A program made the position numbers and the translations under genes. Shown piece by piece: positions 14,890-25,902 of a stretch of 64,000 bases of DNA. How positions within the stretch are numbered: the first letter of the stretch is position 1; every line of letters begins with the position of its first letter. The stretch is from Bacteroidales bacterium (lineage in GTDB: Bacteria; Bacteroidota; Bacteroidia; Bacteroidales; F082), in the NCBI GenBank assembly GCA_021647205.1, contig JAKIVD010000001.1, positions 1 through 64,000 of the forward strand, written 5' to 3'. Below the pieces are notes generated by a model that was given only the letters and a program-made list of their open reading frames with translations, was not told the origin of the DNA and searched no databases.

Positions 14890-15447
14890 TTATTTCTCGG
14901 CGGCAGCTTTACCTGGTTTCTTCCTCAATTCTTCGCCCTGGAATTTAATTCCTTTTCCTTTGTACGGCTCTGGTTTTCGGAGTGAACGGATTTTTGCGGC
15001 CACCTGACCAATCAATTGTTTGTCAATTGAGCTGAGTTTAATTACCGGGTTTTTACCTCTTTCGGTAATTGTTTCCACCTTCACCTCTGCGGGCAATTCC
15101 ATGTAAATGTGGTGCGAATAGCCCAGCGAAAGGTCAAGCAATTGTCCTTTGGCATCGGCTTTGTAGCCTACCCCGACCAATTCCTGCACGGTTGTATAGC
15201 CTTCCGACACACCTTTTACCATGTTGTTAATAAGTACGCGGTAAAGCCCGTGCTTGGATTTATGGTCTTTGCTTTCGGTAGCACGGCTGACCTGAAGTAC
15301 GCCTTTGTCAACCTTCACTGTGATGGCCGGATCGACTAATTGCTGCAGTTCGCCAAGCTTCCCTTTTACCTTCACCATATTGGTGTCGGTAACCGTTATC
15401 TCTACTCCATCCGGAATTGTAACCGGTAATTTTCCTATTCGTGACAT
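14890..15447 (-). CDS. rplF: 50S ribosomal protein L6
   Basis: Large-subunit protein near the GTPase centre and sarcin-ricin loop. The 185-aa protein has the duplicated L6 fold, starts MSRIGKLPVTIPDGVEITVT and carries the C-terminal signature PEPYKGKGIKFQGEELRKKP. 14 nt after rpsH. Confidence 0.98.
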   Translation of the reverse strand: MSRIGKLPVTIPDGVEITVTDTNMVKVKGKLGELQQLVDPAITVKVDKGVLQVSRATESKDHKSKHGLYRVLINNMVKGVSEGYTTVQELVGVGYKADAKGQLLDLSLGYSHHIYMELPAEVKVETITERGKNPVIKLSSIDKQLIGQVAAKIRSLRKPEPYKGKGIKFQGEELRKKPGKAAAEK

Positions 15448-15461
15448 TGATTACTCTCCTT

Positions 15462-15860
15462 TTAACTTACGTAACAAATTACTTCTCCGCCAACATTCAG
15501 CTTTCGTGCCTCTTTATCGGTAATCAGGCCTGCCGAGGTGGAAAGGATGGCGACTCCAAGACCGTTCAACACCCTGGGCAAATCTTTTGCGTTTACGTAT
15601 TTACGCAATCCCGGACGGGACACGCGCTCCAGGGTGTTCAGGGCCGGCATTTTGGTTACCGGATGATATTTCAGGGCAATTTTAATGGTACCCTGTACTG
15701 AATCATCTTCAAACTTGTAGTTCAAAATGTATCCTTTTTCGTAAAGGATTTTAGTCATATTCTTTTTCAGATTAGAGGACGGGATGATCACCATACGGTG
15801 TTTTGCTGCTATCGCATTCCTGACTCTGGTCAAATAATCTGCAATTGGATCAGTATTCAT
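15462..15860 (-). CDS. rpsH: 30S ribosomal protein S8
   Basis: Binds the central domain of 16S rRNA. The 132-aa protein starts [20 protein letters not shown] and ends with the conserved [20 protein letters not shown] and GGEVICYVS. Some S8 proteins also repress their operon; no mRNA mimic was identified here. 30 nt after rpsN. Confidence 0.98.
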   Translation of the reverse strand: MNTDPIADYLTRVRNAIAAKHRMVIIPSSNLKKNMTKILYEKGYILNYKFEDDSVQGTIKIALKYHPVTKMPALNTLERVSRPGLRKYVNAKDLPRVLNGLGVAILSTSAGLITDKEARKLNVGGEVICYVS

Positions 15861-15890
15861 CTGAATTACTTTTTTTTACTTATTAATTGA

Positions 15891-16160
15891 TTACCAACTG
15901 GTCTTTTTAATTCCGGGGATTAATCCACTCAACGCCATTTCGCGGAAATTGATACGCGAAACACCGAAAAGCCGCATATATCCTTTGGGCCTTCCCGAAA
16001 GTTGACAGCGGTTGTGCAAACGTACGGGCGAAGCGTTACGAGGCAGTTTTTGAAGTCCTTCGTAATCTCCGGCTTCTTTTAAAGCGGCACGTTTGGCAGC
16101 ATATTTTTCCACCATTTTTTGTCTTTTCCGCTCACGCGCTTTCATCGACTCTTTTGCCAT
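15891..16160 (-). CDS. rpsN: 30S ribosomal protein S14, zinc-free type
   Basis: Head protein of the 30S subunit. The 89-aa protein is the long, zinc-independent form: it has one Cys in place of the CxxC pairs ([20 protein letters not shown]) and ends [13 protein letters not shown]. 3 nt after rplE. Confidence 0.98.
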   Translation of the reverse strand: MAKESMKARERKRQKMVEKYAAKRAALKEAGDYEGLQKLPRNASPVRLHNRCQLSGRPKGYMRLFGVSRINFREMALSGLIPGIKKTSW

Positions 16161-16163
16161 GAG

Positions 16164-16724
16164 TTATTGTTTTTTTTGGTTTTTAAATGGTAATCCGAAT
16201 GCTTTGAGCAAGGCAAATCCTTCGCGGTCGGTTCTGGCAGTAGTAACCAGGGTGATGTCCATACCGTTTACATTACTCACTTTGTCAATATCAATCTCGG
16301 GGAAGATCAATTGTTCGGTTACGCCGAAAGTGTAATTTCCACGTCCGTCGAAACCTTTGTCGTTGATGCCCCTGAAGTCACGAACCCGCGGCAGTGCCAC
16401 CGACACCAGCCTGTCAAGGAATTCGTACATTTTTTCTCCGCGCAGCGTAACCCGTACACCAATTGCGTTCCCTTTCCTTAATTTAAAGTTCGACACATCG
16501 TGCCTCGAAATGGTTGGCACTGCTTTTTGTCCCGTAATGGCTGACATCTCCGCCACTCCGATATCGATGAGTTTTTTGTCAGTCAATGCGGCGCTTATGC
16601 CCTGGTTTATTGAGATTTTGGTCAATTTCGGGACCTGCATTACAGTTTTGTAATCCAACTCTTTTACCAGTGCGGGAACTATTTCCTCGTAGTATTTTTT
16701 CCGTAATCTAGGTTGATTTTCCAT
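16164..16724 (-). CDS. rplE: 50S ribosomal protein L5
   Basis: Binds 5S rRNA and the P-site tRNA in the central protuberance. The 186-aa protein shows [40 protein letters not shown] and the signature [20 protein letters not shown]. The start codon overlaps the rplX stop by one base (TAATG), suggesting coupled translation. Confidence 0.98.
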   Translation of the reverse strand: MENQPRLRKKYYEEIVPALVKELDYKTVMQVPKLTKISINQGISAALTDKKLIDIGVAEMSAITGQKAVPTISRHDVSNFKLRKGNAIGVRVTLRGEKMYEFLDRLVSVALPRVRDFRGINDKGFDGRGNYTFGVTEQLIFPEIDIDKVSNVNGMDITLVTTARTDREGFALLKAFGLPFKNQKKQ

Positions 16725-17044
16725 TACTTAATCACCTCCCCTGTTTTTTTTGAATAACGAACCGATTTCCCGGTTTTTTCATCTTTCTGTCTGCCCGTCC
16801 GGGTGGCTTTACCCGATTTGTCAATCAGCATCAGGTTAGACACATGAACCGCGGCTTCCTGTTTGACAATGCCCCCGTTTGGGTTTTGGGCATTGGGCTT
16901 GGTGTGTTTCGAGATCATGTTCACACCTTCGACGATGGCCCTGCTTTTCTCCTTGTCAACAATCAGCACGCGGCCTGACTGACCTTTATTGTTTCCGGCA
17001 ATCACCATCACGTTATCACCTTTTTTTATATGCAGCTTCGACAT
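16724..17044 (-). CDS. rplX: 50S ribosomal protein L24
   Basis: Assembly initiator of the large subunit. The 106-aa protein has the KOW motif ([20 protein letters not shown]) near the N-terminus and the conserved [19 protein letters not shown]. The stop codon overlaps the start of rplE. 18 nt after rplN. Confidence 0.98.
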   Translation of the reverse strand: MSKLHIKKGDNVMVIAGNNKGQSGRVLIVDKEKSRAIVEGVNMISKHTKPNAQNPNGGIVKQEAAVHVSNLMLIDKSGKATRTGRQKDEKTGKSVRYSKKTGEVIK

Positions 17045-17062
17045 AAAAAATCTTTTTAAATA

Positions 17063-17431
17063 TTAAAGCACCTCTGGTGCCAGTGATACAATTTTCATAT
17101 ACTGTTTTTCGCGCAACTCACGGGCGACGGGGCCAAAAATACGTGTTCCCATCATTTCGCCGTTTGCATTCAACAATACGACTGCATTGTCGTCGAAACG
17201 GATGTAAGACCCATCGTTTCTTCGTACTTCTTTTCGGGTTCTCACCACTACTGCTCTGGTAACTGTGCCTTTTTTGATGTTACCGGCAGGCATTGCATTT
17301 TTTACAGTTACTACTATTTCGTCGCCTATGGAAGCATAGCGTCTTTTTGTTCCGCCAAGCACCCTGATGCAGAGCACCTCTTTGGCACCGCTGTTATCGG
17401 CTACTGCAAGTCTAGATTCTTGTTGTACCAT
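17063..17431 (-). CDS. rplN: 50S ribosomal protein L14
   Basis: Intersubunit-bridge protein of the large subunit. The 122-aa protein has the L14 features [40 protein letters not shown] and [20 protein letters not shown]. 2 nt after rpsQ. Confidence 0.98.
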   Translation of the reverse strand: MVQQESRLAVADNSGAKEVLCIRVLGGTKRRYASIGDEIVVTVKNAMPAGNIKKGTVTRAVVVRTRKEVRRNDGSYIRFDDNAVVLLNANGEMMGTRIFGPVARELREKQYMKIVSLAPEVL

Positions 17432-17433
17432 CG

Positions 17434-17691
17434 TTATTTAGCCCTTTCAATGATTTCTACTAATCTCCAATTCTTGTTCTTGCTCAATGGTCTGGTTTCC
17501 ATGATGCGAACGGTGTCACCAATATTGCACTCGTTTTTTTCGTCGTGTGCGATAAATTTATTGGTTTTCTTGATAAACTTTCCATAAACAGCATGCCGCA
17601 CACGGCGTTCGATTTGAACAACAATGGACTTATCCATTTTATTACTGACAACCAGCCCTGTTCTTTCTTTTCTAAGGTTCCTATTTTCCAT
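17434..17691 (-). CDS. rpsQ: 30S ribosomal protein S17
   Basis: Small-subunit assembly protein with an OB fold. The 85-aa protein shows [20 protein letters not shown] and the signature [20 protein letters not shown]. 8 nt after rpmC. Confidence 0.98.
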   Translation of the reverse strand: MENRNLRKERTGLVVSNKMDKSIVVQIERRVRHAVYGKFIKKTNKFIAHDEKNECNIGDTVRIMETRPLSKNKNWRLVEIIERAK

Positions 17692-17699
17692 TGTACTGT

Positions 17700-17906
17700 T
17701 TACTTATTGTTTTCGTTTTCAATTGCCCTTTTCCTCAGTTCGGTTTCCAGCCGTGCAATTGTTTTTTTATTTTCAGTAATCTGATGTGGGTTTTCGAGTG
17801 GCGAAACAGCGTGGTTCATCCTTAATTTGACAAGGTGCTTTCTTTCCTCTTCCAGCCTGTCCTTAATGTCCGCCGTGCTCAACTCTGTTATAACTTCCTG
17901 TTTCAT
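17700..17906 (-). CDS. rpmC: 50S ribosomal protein L29
   Basis: Two-helix protein next to the peptide exit tunnel, part of the docking site for trigger factor and SRP. The 68-aa protein reads [20 protein letters not shown] and [20 protein letters not shown]. 3 nt after rplP. Confidence 0.97.
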   Translation of the reverse strand: MKQEVITELSTADIKDRLEEERKHLVKLRMNHAVSPLENPHQITENKKTIARLETELRKRAIENENNK

Positions 17907-17909
17907 CGC

Positions 17910-18338
17910 TTAAACAATTTCTTCTGTATAATCTCTTCTAACAATAAACCTGGTCTTCACAGGTAATTTTTGTGCTGCAAGGCGCATGGCTTCTTTGGCA
18001 ACTGCCAGGGGTACACCTTCGGCCTCGAACATAATGCGGCCGGGTGTAACACGCGCCACGAAATATTCGGGGGCACCTTTACCTTTACCCATACGTACCT
18101 CGGCAGGTTTTTTGGTTACCGGTTTGTCAGGAAAGATACGGATCCAAAGTTGACCTTCACGTTTCATATAACGGGTAACGGCCTGCCGTGCGGCCTCAAT
18201 CTGGCGGCCTGTAATCCATGCTTCCTGCAATGTTTTTATGCCGAACGATCCAAAAGCCAACTGATGGCCGCGGCTGGTATTGCCTTTCATCCGGCCTTTT
18301 TGTTGTTTTCTGAATTTAGTTTTCTTGGGTTGTAACAT
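17910..18338 (-). CDS. rplP: 50S ribosomal protein L16
   Basis: Late-assembling protein that helps position A-site tRNA. The 142-aa protein starts [20 protein letters not shown] and has the signatures [20 protein letters not shown] and [20 protein letters not shown]. 40 nt after rpsC. Confidence 0.98.
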   Translation of the reverse strand: MLQPKKTKFRKQQKGRMKGNTSRGHQLAFGSFGIKTLQEAWITGRQIEAARQAVTRYMKREGQLWIRIFPDKPVTKKPAEVRMGKGKGAPEYFVARVTPGRIMFEAEGVPLAVAKEAMRLAAQKLPVKTRFIVRRDYTEEIV

Positions 18339-18378
18339 GCTTCTTCTTATTATAATATTTACAATTCAAGCTCTGAGT

Positions 18379-19098
18379 TTATCTTCTTCTTCTTTGTCTG
18401 CTGCCACCACCTTTGGGGCCCGAATGCCTTTGGCTGGTTTTGCCGCCTGCCGTTGAGGGGACAAGTTCGGGACGGCCATAAATCTCACCTTTGAATATCC
18501 ACACTTTAATTCCGATACGGCCATAGGTTGTGTGTGCTTCAACCAGCGAGTAGTCGATGTCGGCCCTGATGGTGTGCAAAGGAATACGGCCTTCTTTGTA
18601 GATTTCGCTACGGGCCATCTCGGCACCGCCCAACCTGCCGGAAATCTGAACCTTGATACCTTCTGCACCCAGTCGCATGCTTGATGCAATGGATGTTTTG
18701 ATGGCACGGCGGAACGAGATCCTTCCTTCGATTTGCTTGGCAATGTTACCGGCTACAATCTTCGCATCCAGTTCGGGTCTTCTGATTTCGGTAATGTTGA
18801 TTTGCACCTCGCTGCCGGTGAGTTTCTTCAATTCTTCTTTCAGTTTATCCACTTCCTGTCCGCCTTTTCCAATAATAATACCGGGACGGGCAGTGTTGAT
18901 GGTAACTGTAACCAGTTTCAAAGTACGTTCAATCATTATCTTTGAGACGCCGGCTTTTGCAAGACGGGCATTCAGGTATTTTCTGATTTTGTCGTCTTCG
19001 ATCAGTTTTGTGGAAAAATCTTTTCCACCATACCAGTACGAATCCCATCCTTTGATGATTCCCAACCTGAAGCCTATTGGATTAGTCTTTTGTCCCAT
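18379..19098 (-). CDS. rpsC: 30S ribosomal protein S3
   Basis: Forms part of the mRNA entry tunnel and helicase. The 239-aa protein has the N-terminal domain [20 protein letters not shown], a KH domain with GxxG ([20 protein letters not shown]) and the C-terminal domain [10 protein letters not shown]-like segment [20 protein letters not shown]. It ends in an Arg-rich tail. 3 nt after rplV. Confidence 0.98.
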   Translation of the reverse strand: MGQKTNPIGFRLGIIKGWDSYWYGGKDFSTKLIEDDKIRKYLNARLAKAGVSKIMIERTLKLVTVTINTARPGIIIGKGGQEVDKLKEELKKLTGSEVQINITEIRRPELDAKIVAGNIAKQIEGRISFRRAIKTSIASSMRLGAEGIKVQISGRLGGAEMARSEIYKEGRIPLHTIRADIDYSLVEAHTTYGRIGIKVWIFKGEIYGRPELVPSTAGGKTSQRHSGPKGGGSRQRRRR

Positions 19099-19101
19099 TA
19101 T

Positions 19102-19545
19102 CTATTCTTTATTTTCGCCAGTAGCGGTTTCGTTAACTTCAACTTCATTTTCAGTACGGTTTCCAAGCACGAGGGTAACGTGGTTCGACCTTTTTCTAAT
19201 CCGGTGTGCACGTCCCTGGGGTGCAGGCTGAATCCGTTTGAGCATGCGGCCACTGTCAACGGAAATTTCTTTGATAAAAAGTTCGTTATCCTCAATACGC
19301 TTGCCTTCGTTTTTCACTTCCCAGTTCGCGATGGCCGAGCGCAATAATTTATAAACCCTGCCGGCAGCTTCTTTAGATGTGTGCTGCAAGAGGCTCAATG
19401 CAGGTTCAACGTCCATTCCGCGCACCAGGTCGGCAACCAGGCGCATTTTGCGTGGCGATGTAGGTACGTTCCGCAGCCTGGCAACGTATTGCGTTTTGCG
19501 GGCCTCTTTCCGTTTTTCGGCACTGATATGTTTTCTCGATCCCAT
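19102..19545 (-). CDS. rplV: 50S ribosomal protein L22
   Basis: Its hairpin lines the peptide exit tunnel and is a macrolide-contact site. The 147-aa protein shows [20 protein letters not shown] and the tunnel hairpin [20 protein letters not shown]. The last 15 residues are an acidic extension. 11 nt after rpsS. Confidence 0.97.
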   Translation of the reverse strand: MGSRKHISAEKRKEARKTQYVARLRNVPTSPRKMRLVADLVRGMDVEPALSLLQHTSKEAAGRVYKLLRSAIANWEVKNEGKRIEDNELFIKEISVDSGRMLKRIQPAPQGRAHRIRKRSNHVTLVLGNRTENEVEVNETATGENKE

Positions 19546-19556
19546 TTTTCTGTGCG

Positions 19557-19835
19557 TTATTTATTTCCTTTGTTCTTTTTTCCTGCATGTCCCCTGAACA
19601 GGCGGGTTGGTGCAAACTCACCGAGTTTGTGGCCCACCATATTCTCGGTAATGTACACCGGAATGAATTTGTTACCATTATGAACAGCAATGGTTTGACC
19701 GACAAACTCGGGGGAAATCATTGATGCCCTGGACCAGGTTTTGACAACGGTTTTCTTTCCGGAGTCAATATTTGACATTACTTTTTTCTCCAGTTTAATG
19801 TCGATGTACGGTCCTTTTTTTAGCGAACGGCTCAT
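19557..19835 (-). CDS. rpsS: 30S ribosomal protein S19
   Basis: Head protein that forms a heterodimer with S13. The 92-aa protein begins [20 protein letters not shown] and carries the signature [20 protein letters not shown] in the variant form [20 protein letters not shown]. 23 nt after rplB. Confidence 0.98.
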   Translation of the reverse strand: MSRSLKKGPYIDIKLEKKVMSNIDSGKKTVVKTWSRASMISPEFVGQTIAVHNGNKFIPVYITENMVGHKLGEFAPTRLFRGHAGKKNKGNK

Positions 19836-19858
19836 ATTAATTCAATTAACAGTCTGTA

Positions 19859-20683
19859 TTATTTCTTTCTTCTTTCAATTATATATTTGCTCGAAGCCTT
19901 TTTCTTTGAACGGGTTCGGTAACCTTTTGCCGGCAAACCTTTGCGTGAGCGCGGTTGGCCGCCGGAGGCTTTTCCTTCACCACCGCCCATGGGGTGGTCC
20001 ACAGGGTTCATGGCAACACCACGAACGCGGGGACGACGGCCCAACCAGCGGCTGCGTCCGGCTTTGCCGGAAGTTTCGAGCTGGTGGTCGGCATTGGAAA
20101 CAATTCCAATGGTGGCTTTGCAACTTTGCAGCACCATCCGGGTTTCGCCCGAAGGCAACTTAATGATGGCAAATTTACCTTCCCTGTTCATCAATTGGGC
20201 ATACGATCCGGCGCTGCGGGCCATTTTGGCTCCCTGTCCCGGACGCAACTCAATGTTGTGAATGACGGTTCCGAAAGGGATATCGCTCATGTACATGGCA
20301 TTACCCACCTCGGGGGAAGCTTCTTTTCCGGAGTTTATCTCCTGCCCCACTTTAAGGCCGTGAGGTGCAATGATGTACCTCTTTTCCCCATCGGCATAAA
20401 ACACCAAAGCGATGCGCGCCGTGCGGTTGGGATCGTACTCAATGGTCTTCACCTTTCCGGGAACGCCTTCTTTGTCCCTTTTAAAATCGATGATCCGATA
20501 TTTCTTTTTGTGGCCTCCGCCAACGTTGCGGATGGTCATCCTTCCTTCACTGTTTCTTCCGCCGGTACTTTTCTTGCCGGCGACCAAACTCTTTTCAGGT
20601 TTAGAAGCAGTGATGTCGTCAAAAGCGCTAATAACCTTGAAGCGCTGACCTGGAGTTGTTGGTTTATATTTTTTCAGTGCCAT
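19859..20683 (-). CDS. rplB: 50S ribosomal protein L2
   Basis: Large-subunit core protein close to the peptidyl-transferase centre. The 274-aa protein is of normal length and contains [20 protein letters not shown] with the conserved His region, plus [20 protein letters not shown]. 2 nt after rplW. Confidence 0.98.
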   Translation of the reverse strand: MALKKYKPTTPGQRFKVISAFDDITASKPEKSLVAGKKSTGGRNSEGRMTIRNVGGGHKKKYRIIDFKRDKEGVPGKVKTIEYDPNRTARIALVFYADGEKRYIIAPHGLKVGQEINSGKEASPEVGNAMYMSDIPFGTVIHNIELRPGQGAKMARSAGSYAQLMNREGKFAIIKLPSGETRMVLQSCKATIGIVSNADHQLETSGKAGRSRWLGRRPRVRGVAMNPVDHPMGGGEGKASGGQPRSRKGLPAKGYRTRSKKKASSKYIIERRKK

Positions 20684-20685
20684 TT

Positions 20686-20976
20686 CTAAATGTTGCTAAA
20701 AAAATCAATTGATTCACCTTCGCCAAGCGTAACTATTGCTTTTTTAAAGGCTTTTGTCTTACCGGAAATAACGCCTGATTTTGTGTTGCGCGATTTCCTT
20801 TTTCCTGAGTAATTCATGGTATTTACAGAGAGCACCTGTACACCGTAAAGGTCTTCAACCTCCGCCTTTATCTGGAGTTTGTTGGCTTTTTTGTCAACAA
20901 TAAACCCAAACTGGTTGAGCTTTTCGCCCTGTTCAGTCATTTTCTCTGTGATTACCGGTTTAAATATTACGCCCAT
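20686..20976 (-). CDS. rplW: 50S ribosomal protein L23
   Basis: Peptide-exit protein that docks trigger factor and SRP. The 96-aa protein shows [20 protein letters not shown], the L23 signature [20 protein letters not shown] and a basic loop ([14 protein letters not shown]). 15 nt after rplD. Confidence 0.97.
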   Translation of the reverse strand: MGVIFKPVITEKMTEQGEKLNQFGFIVDKKANKLQIKAEVEDLYGVQVLSVNTMNYSGKRKSRNTKSGVISGKTKAFKKAIVTLGEGESIDFFSNI

Positions 20977-20991
20977 CTTCTTTTCTTTTTT

Positions 20992-21621
20992 CTATTTTGA
21001 GAATACTTCCGCCAAGGCTTTCAACGAACTTTCCACAAACAAAATTTTATTTGCATGAAGTATTTCGTAAGTGTTCAGCGTTTCGGCCCGTATTACTTTA
21101 GCCTTTTGCAGGTTGCGTGCAGCAAGATACAGCTTGTCGTCTGCAGTATTGACCACCAGTAAGGTTCTCTCATTCTTTACGTTTAAACTATCCAGTATCT
21201 GAAGATAATCTTTGGTTTTTGCCGCTTCCATGGTGAAATCTTCCAGCACCATGATGTTTTTATCTTTTGCCTTGTAAGCCAATGCTGACAAACGTGCCAG
21301 ACGTTTTACCTTCTTGTTCAGTTTTAAACGGTATTCGTGGGGGTGGGGGCCAAACACCCTTCCGCCTCCGCGGAACAAGGGGTTTTTAATGCTTCCTGCC
21401 CTGGCAGTACCTGTCCCTTTCTGACGTTTGATCTTACGGGTACTGCCCATAATATCGCTTCTTTCTTTGGAGTCGTGGGTGCCCTGGCGCCGGTGTGCCA
21501 AATACTGTTTGGTATCCAGGTAGATGGCGTGGTCGTTGGGTTCAATTCCAAAGATCGCCTTGTCCAGCTTTACCTTGCGGCCTGTTTCCTCTCCACTGAT
21601 CTTATGAACTTTTAGCTCCAT
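20992..21621 (-). CDS. rplD: 50S ribosomal protein L4
   Basis: Its extended loop lines the exit tunnel; in E. coli it also represses the S10 operon. The 209-aa protein has the tunnel loop with [20 protein letters not shown] and [20 protein letters not shown]. The start overlaps the end of rplC by 10 nt, so translation is probably coupled. Confidence 0.98.
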   Translation of the reverse strand: MELKVHKISGEETGRKVKLDKAIFGIEPNDHAIYLDTKQYLAHRRQGTHDSKERSDIMGSTRKIKRQKGTGTARAGSIKNPLFRGGGRVFGPHPHEYRLKLNKKVKRLARLSALAYKAKDKNIMVLEDFTMEAAKTKDYLQILDSLNVKNERTLLVVNTADDKLYLAARNLQKAKVIRAETLNTYEILHANKILFVESSLKALAEVFSK

Positions 21622-22235
21622 CTCTCAATTTTTACGTATGAATTATTCGGACCGGGAACCGCTCCTTTTACAATAATGACATCTTTTTCGGGGATAATTT
21701 TCACAACCTGAAGGTTGATCAGTTTCACACGGTTACCTCCCATTCTGCCTGCCATGCGCATCCCTTTAAAAACACGCGAAGGGTAAGAGGAGGCCCCGAT
21801 TGAACCCGGTGCGCGCATTCTGTTGTGCTGACCGTGTGTTGCATCGTTCACCCCTTTGAAGTTGTAACGCTTGACAACGCCCTGAAAGCCTTTTCCTTTT
21901 GAAGTACCCACTACGTCGATGTACTCACCTTCAACAAAAACATCCACCGTTAGCACATCACCGTAATTTTTCTTTTCCTCAAAACGGGTAAACTCGGCAA
22001 CAAAACGCTTGGGTGTTGTTTTTGCTTTTTTGAAGTGCCCCTGTAAGGCTTTGGTGGTGTGCTTTTCTTTCTTCTCTTCAAAAGCCAGTTGTATGGCTTC
22101 GTAACCGTCCGTCTCTTTCGTACGTACCTGGGTTACTATGCATGGCCCGGCCTGAATGACAGTGCAGGGGATGTTTTTCCCGTTCTCGTCATAAACGCTG
22201 GTCATACCTATTTTTTTACCTAATAATCCTGACAT
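21612..22235 (-). CDS. rplC: 50S ribosomal protein L3
   Basis: Early assembly protein whose loop reaches the peptidyl-transferase centre. The 207-aa protein starts [20 protein letters not shown] and has the signature [19 protein letters not shown] and [20 protein letters not shown]. 26 nt after rpsJ. Confidence 0.98.
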   Translation of the reverse strand: MSGLLGKKIGMTSVYDENGKNIPCTVIQAGPCIVTQVRTKETDGYEAIQLAFEEKKEKHTTKALQGHFKKAKTTPKRFVAEFTRFEEKKNYGDVLTVDVFVEGEYIDVVGTSKGKGFQGVVKRYNFKGVNDATHGQHNRMRAPGSIGASSYPSRVFKGMRMAGRMGGNRVKLINLQVVKIIPEKDVIIVKGAVPGPNNSYVKIERWS

Positions 22236-22261
22236 GCTTAGTATTCTTTATGCCGTTCGTG

Positions 22262-22567
22262 TTAAACTTTTATCTCTACTTCAACACCGCTGGGCAATTC
22301 CAGTTTCATCAAAGCATCAATTGTTTTAGATGATGAATTGTACACATCCATCAATCTTTTAAAGGTGGCTAATTCAAACTGTTCCCGCGACTTTTTATTG
22401 ACAAAAGTTGAACGGTTTACAGTGAACACCTTTTTGTGAGTGGGCAATGGGATGGGGCCGCTAACGACTGCACCCGTCATTTTAATTGCCTTTACAATCT
22501 TTTCTGCTGATTTATCAACCAGGTTGTGATCGTAAGATTTCAGTTTGATTCTAATTCTCTGGCTCAC
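22262..22567 (-). CDS. rpsJ: 30S ribosomal protein S10
   Basis: Head protein that also serves in transcription antitermination with NusB (known of the family). The 101-aa protein begins [20 protein letters not shown] and has [20 protein letters not shown]. It follows fusA by 13 nt; tuf, which sits here in many bacteria, is absent. Confidence 0.98.
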   Translation of the reverse strand: MSQRIRIKLKSYDHNLVDKSAEKIVKAIKMTGAVVSGPIPLPTHKKVFTVNRSTFVNKKSREQFELATFKRLMDVYNSSSKTIDALMKLELPSGVEVEIKV

Positions 22568-22580
22568 TTTATATTTCGTT

Positions 22581-24698
22581 TTAGCTAATAATTCCTTTTA
22601 CTTTCTTAATTACTTCTTCGGTAACAAAATCCGGAGCATGTTTGAAGCTGTCAAACTCCATTGTTGAGGTTGCCCGTCCGGAACTGAGGGTTCGCAAGGT
22701 TGTTACGTAACCAAACATTTCTGACAAGGGCACCTTTGCTTTGATGATCTGGAAACCGACTTTCGCAGTAACATCTTCCAGGATTGCCCTTCTTTTGTTC
22801 AAGTCGCCGGTGATCTCCCCCAAATAATCATCTGGGGTAACCACTTCAACTTTCATAATCGGTTCGAGCAATGCTGATTTGGCTTTCCTCGCTGCGGCTT
22901 TAAACCCGATCTTCGCTGCCATCTCAAATGAAAGCTGATCAGAATCAACCGGGTGGAACGAACCATCGAACAGCCTTATTTTCATGCTGTCAACAGGAAA
23001 CCCTGCCAACACACCATTTTGCATGGCAGATTCAAATCCTTTTCGTACAGACGGAACAAATTCCCTGGGGATGGTTCCACCTTTAATATTGTCAACAAAC
23101 TGCAGGCCTTCTTCACCTTCATCAACCGGTCCGAGTTCAAATTGTATATCGGCAAATTTTCCGCGGCCACCGGTCTGCTTCTTGTACACTTCGCGGTGCT
23201 CGGTATTTCCAATGATTGCTTCTTTGTAGGAGACCTGTGGCTGACCGATGTTGCATTCCACATTAAACTCACGCTTGAGGCGGTCAACCAGAATATCGAG
23301 GTGCAATTCGCCCATTCCAGAAATGATGGTCTGTCCCGAATCGTCATCAGTTCTTACCTTGAAAGTAGGGTCTTCCTCAGCCAGTTTGCCAAGTGCCAGC
23401 GACATTTTATCGATGTCCTTTTGCGTTTTGGGTTCAATGGCGATGCTGATTACGGGATCGGGGAAGCTCATGGATTCCAAGATCACCTGGTGTTTTTCAT
23501 CGCACAAAGTGTCGCCGGTGTGAATCTTTTTAAAACCTACCGCAGCACCAATATCACCGGCCTCGATAACATCGAGTGGCTCTTGTTTGTTGGCATGCAT
23601 CTGCATAATGCGGCTGATTCTTTCTTTTTTTCCGGTAGTTGAGTTGTAAACGTAGGAACCGGCTTTCAGCCTTCCCGAGTAAACCCGGAAAAAGCAAAGA
23701 CGCCCGACAAAGGGGTCGGTGGCTATTTTAAATGCCAGTGCGCTGAAATGATCCTCCGGGTCGGCATGGCGAAGAACGACCTGGTCATTTTTCGGGTTAA
23801 TCCCTTCAACTGAGTCCACATCAAGCGGACTTGGCAAAAATTCGATAATGGCATTCAGCAACATCTGAACACCTTTATTTTTAAAAGCAGAACCACACAT
23901 TACCGGTGTAACGTTCAAGTTCAGGGTTGAAGTCCTGATGACGTCAATCATTTCCGCTTCGGTAATTGAATGGGGATCGTCCATAAACTTCTCCAGCAAA
24001 TCGTCCCTTTCTTCGGCAACACCTTCAATCAGCATCATGCGGTATTTTCGGGCATCTTCCTGCAGGTCTTCAGGGATGGGTATCTCGACGATGGTAGTCC
24101 CCTTGTCCGACTCGTCCCAAATAAAGGCTTTGTCTTTTACAAGGTCAACAACACCCACAAAATCTTCTTCGGCGCCGATAGGGATCTGAATGGGAACCGG
24201 GTTAGCCCCCAGGCGCTCTTTCATTTGCTCAACCACCCCGAAAAAATCAGCCCCGGACCTGTCCATCTTGTTGACGAAACTAATGCGCGGGACTTTGTAT
24301 TTATCAGCTTGTCTCCAAACTGTTTCCGATTGCGGTTCGACACCACCTACTGCACAAAACAAGGCAACAGCGCCATCGAGTATGCGCAGCGAACGTTCAA
24401 CTTCAACAGTGAAATCAACGTGCCCCGGTGTATCGATAATATTAATTTTATGTCTTTTGTTGAACAGCTCCCAAAAAACAGTTGTTGCGGCAGAAGTAAT
24501 GGTGATGCCCCGCTCCTGTTCCTGAACCATCCAGTCCATAGTGGCAGCCCCTTCGTGTACCTCACCAATTTTGTAATTACGTCCGGTATAAAACAAAATC
24601 CGCTCGGTGGTAGTCGTTTTGCCCGCGTCAATATGGGCCATAATGCCAATATTACGGGTGTAGTTGAGCTTACTGTTTATGTGAGTAGTAACTGCCAT
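22581..24698 (-). CDS. fusA: Elongation factor G
   Basis: GTPase that drives translocation and, with RRF, ribosome recycling. The 705-aa protein has G1 ([20 protein letters not shown]), switch/G2 ([11 protein letters not shown]), G3 (DTPGHVDF), G4 (NKMD) and all five domains through the C-terminal signature ([20 protein letters not shown]). It lies between rpsG and rpsJ, 13-32 nt from each, the Bacteroidota str-operon layout without tuf. Confidence 0.98.
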   Translation of the reverse strand: MAVTTHINSKLNYTRNIGIMAHIDAGKTTTTERILFYTGRNYKIGEVHEGAATMDWMVQEQERGITITSAATTVFWELFNKRHKINIIDTPGHVDFTVEVERSLRILDGAVALFCAVGGVEPQSETVWRQADKYKVPRISFVNKMDRSGADFFGVVEQMKERLGANPVPIQIPIGAEEDFVGVVDLVKDKAFIWDESDKGTTIVEIPIPEDLQEDARKYRMMLIEGVAEERDDLLEKFMDDPHSITEAEMIDVIRTSTLNLNVTPVMCGSAFKNKGVQMLLNAIIEFLPSPLDVDSVEGINPKNDQVVLRHADPEDHFSALAFKIATDPFVGRLCFFRVYSGRLKAGSYVYNSTTGKKERISRIMQMHANKQEPLDVIEAGDIGAAVGFKKIHTGDTLCDEKHQVILESMSFPDPVISIAIEPKTQKDIDKMSLALGKLAEEDPTFKVRTDDDSGQTIISGMGELHLDILVDRLKREFNVECNIGQPQVSYKEAIIGNTEHREVYKKQTGGRGKFADIQFELGPVDEGEEGLQFVDNIKGGTIPREFVPSVRKGFESAMQNGVLAGFPVDSMKIRLFDGSFHPVDSDQLSFEMAAKIGFKAAARKAKSALLEPIMKVEVVTPDDYLGEITGDLNKRRAILEDVTAKVGFQIIKAKVPLSEMFGYVTTLRTLSSGRATSTMEFDSFKHAPDFVTEEVIKKVKGIIS

Positions 24699-24730
24699 TA
24701 GTTTTGCTGTAGTACGTTTCCGGTTTGTGT

Positions 24731-25198
24731 TTAGAATCTGAAATGTGAGAATGCTTTGTTGGCAGCAGCCATACGGTGGGTATCTTCTTTTTTCTTAAAA
24801 GCGGCCCCTTCTTCTTTATAAGCGGCCATGATTTCACCGGCCAGCTTTTTGCCCATGCTCTTTTCGTGGCGTTTGCGCGAAAAACTAATCAGGTTTTTCA
24901 TGCCAATCGATTGTTTACGTCCGGCATAAATTTCGGAAGGTATCTGGAAAGTTGCCCCGCCGATGCGGCGGCTTTTAACTTCTACGGCAGGAGTAACATT
25001 GGCCAAAGCCTTTTTCCATACTTCCAAGGGGTCTTCCTGCAATTTCTCTGCAACCACCTCCATCGCTTCGTAAAAAATTCTGTACGCAACACTTTTCTTT
25101 CCTTCGAGCATGATGTTGTTCACAAACTTGGTCACCAAAACATCGTTGAATTTCGGGTCGGGAAGAATGATGCGTTTTTTCGGTTTACTTTTTCTCAT
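24731..25198 (-). CDS. rpsG: 30S ribosomal protein S7
   Basis: Nucleates the 30S head. The 155-aa protein starts [20 protein letters not shown] and shows [20 protein letters not shown] and the C-terminal [15 protein letters not shown]. 32 nt after rpsL. Confidence 0.98.
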   Translation of the reverse strand: MRKSKPKKRIILPDPKFNDVLVTKFVNNIMLEGKKSVAYRIFYEAMEVVAEKLQEDPLEVWKKALANVTPAVEVKSRRIGGATFQIPSEIYAGRKQSIGMKNLISFSRKRHEKSMGKKLAGEIMAAYKEEGAAFKKKEDTHRMAAANKAFSHFRF

Positions 25199-25230
25199 TT
25201 TTCAACAAGCTTAAGCTGTTTAAATTATTG

Positions 25231-25605
25231 TTATTTCTTAGGACGTTTAGTTCCGTATTTTGAGCGACGCTGTGTGCGGCCTTCAACCCCTGAAGTATCC
25301 AACGCGCCACGGATAATGTGGTAACGCACGCCCGGAAGGTCTTTTACACGACCGCCACGGATCATCACGATGGAGTGTTCCTGCAGATTGTGACCTTCAC
25401 CGGGGATGTAGGCATTGACCTCTTTACCGTTTGTAAGTCTTACCCTTGCCACTTTACGCATGGCCGAATTCGGTTTCTTGGGTGTAGTGGTGTAAACCCT
25501 TACACAAACACCGCGACGTTGCGGACACGAATCCAAAGCCGGCGACTTGCTTTTGTCAACCAGTTTCTTACGGCCTTTTCTCACTAACTGTTGTATTGTC
25601 GGCAT
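25231..25605 (-). CDS. rpsL: 30S ribosomal protein S12
   Basis: Decoding-centre protein; first gene of the super-operon. The 124-aa protein begins [20 protein letters not shown]. The two lysines whose change gives streptomycin resistance are both present as in wild-type E. coli ([13 protein letters not shown] and [12 protein letters not shown]). It is preceded by a leader of about 260 nt from the promoter at 25873-25902. Confidence 0.98.
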   Translation of the reverse strand: MPTIQQLVRKGRKKLVDKSKSPALDSCPQRRGVCVRVYTTTPKKPNSAMRKVARVRLTNGKEVNAYIPGEGHNLQEHSIVMIRGGRVKDLPGVRYHIIRGALDTSGVEGRTQRRSKYGTKRPKK

Positions 25606-25664
25606 ATTCTTTTAATTTTTAACCGTGCTCCTTTTTTTGAGGGCGCAAAAATATAAAATATTCT

Positions 25665-25680
25665 AAACGAAAAATCGTTT
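25665..25680 (-). promoter_or_regulatory. Small hairpin in the rpsL leader
   Basis: AAACGA and TCGTTT (arms 25665-25670 and 25675-25680) pair across four bases in the transcribed leader of the ribosomal-protein operon, 60 nt before the rpsL start. It is a candidate leader structure only, with no matched family. Confidence 0.35.
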
Positions 25681-25872
25681 TAACTTTTTAATTCTTTCGG
25701 GAAAACTGACGAGGGGGGAGTAACCGGATGGTTTTTTTCAAAACTTTCGCAACCTTGGCTTTAGAAATCGCGTTGCGCCGGAGACCTATATCGTTTTACC
25801 TTGTCAGGCCCCTTTTTTATTTAACTCTATCTGTTTCAGTTAGTTTTATCGAAACTATCTTGAAACGGGCTG

Positions 25873-25902
25873 CAAAGGTAAAAACATTTGTTTAATTCGC
25901 AA
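25873..25902 (-). promoter_or_regulatory. Promoter of the str-S10-spc-alpha super-operon
   Basis: On the minus strand TTG (25900-25902) is separated by 19 bp from TACCTTTG (25873-25880), a full Bacteroidota -33/-7 match. The start would be near 25866, giving a leader of about 260 nt. A second TAnnTTTG (TATTTTTG, 25646-25653) lies closer to rpsL but has no -33 element. Confidence 0.82.
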
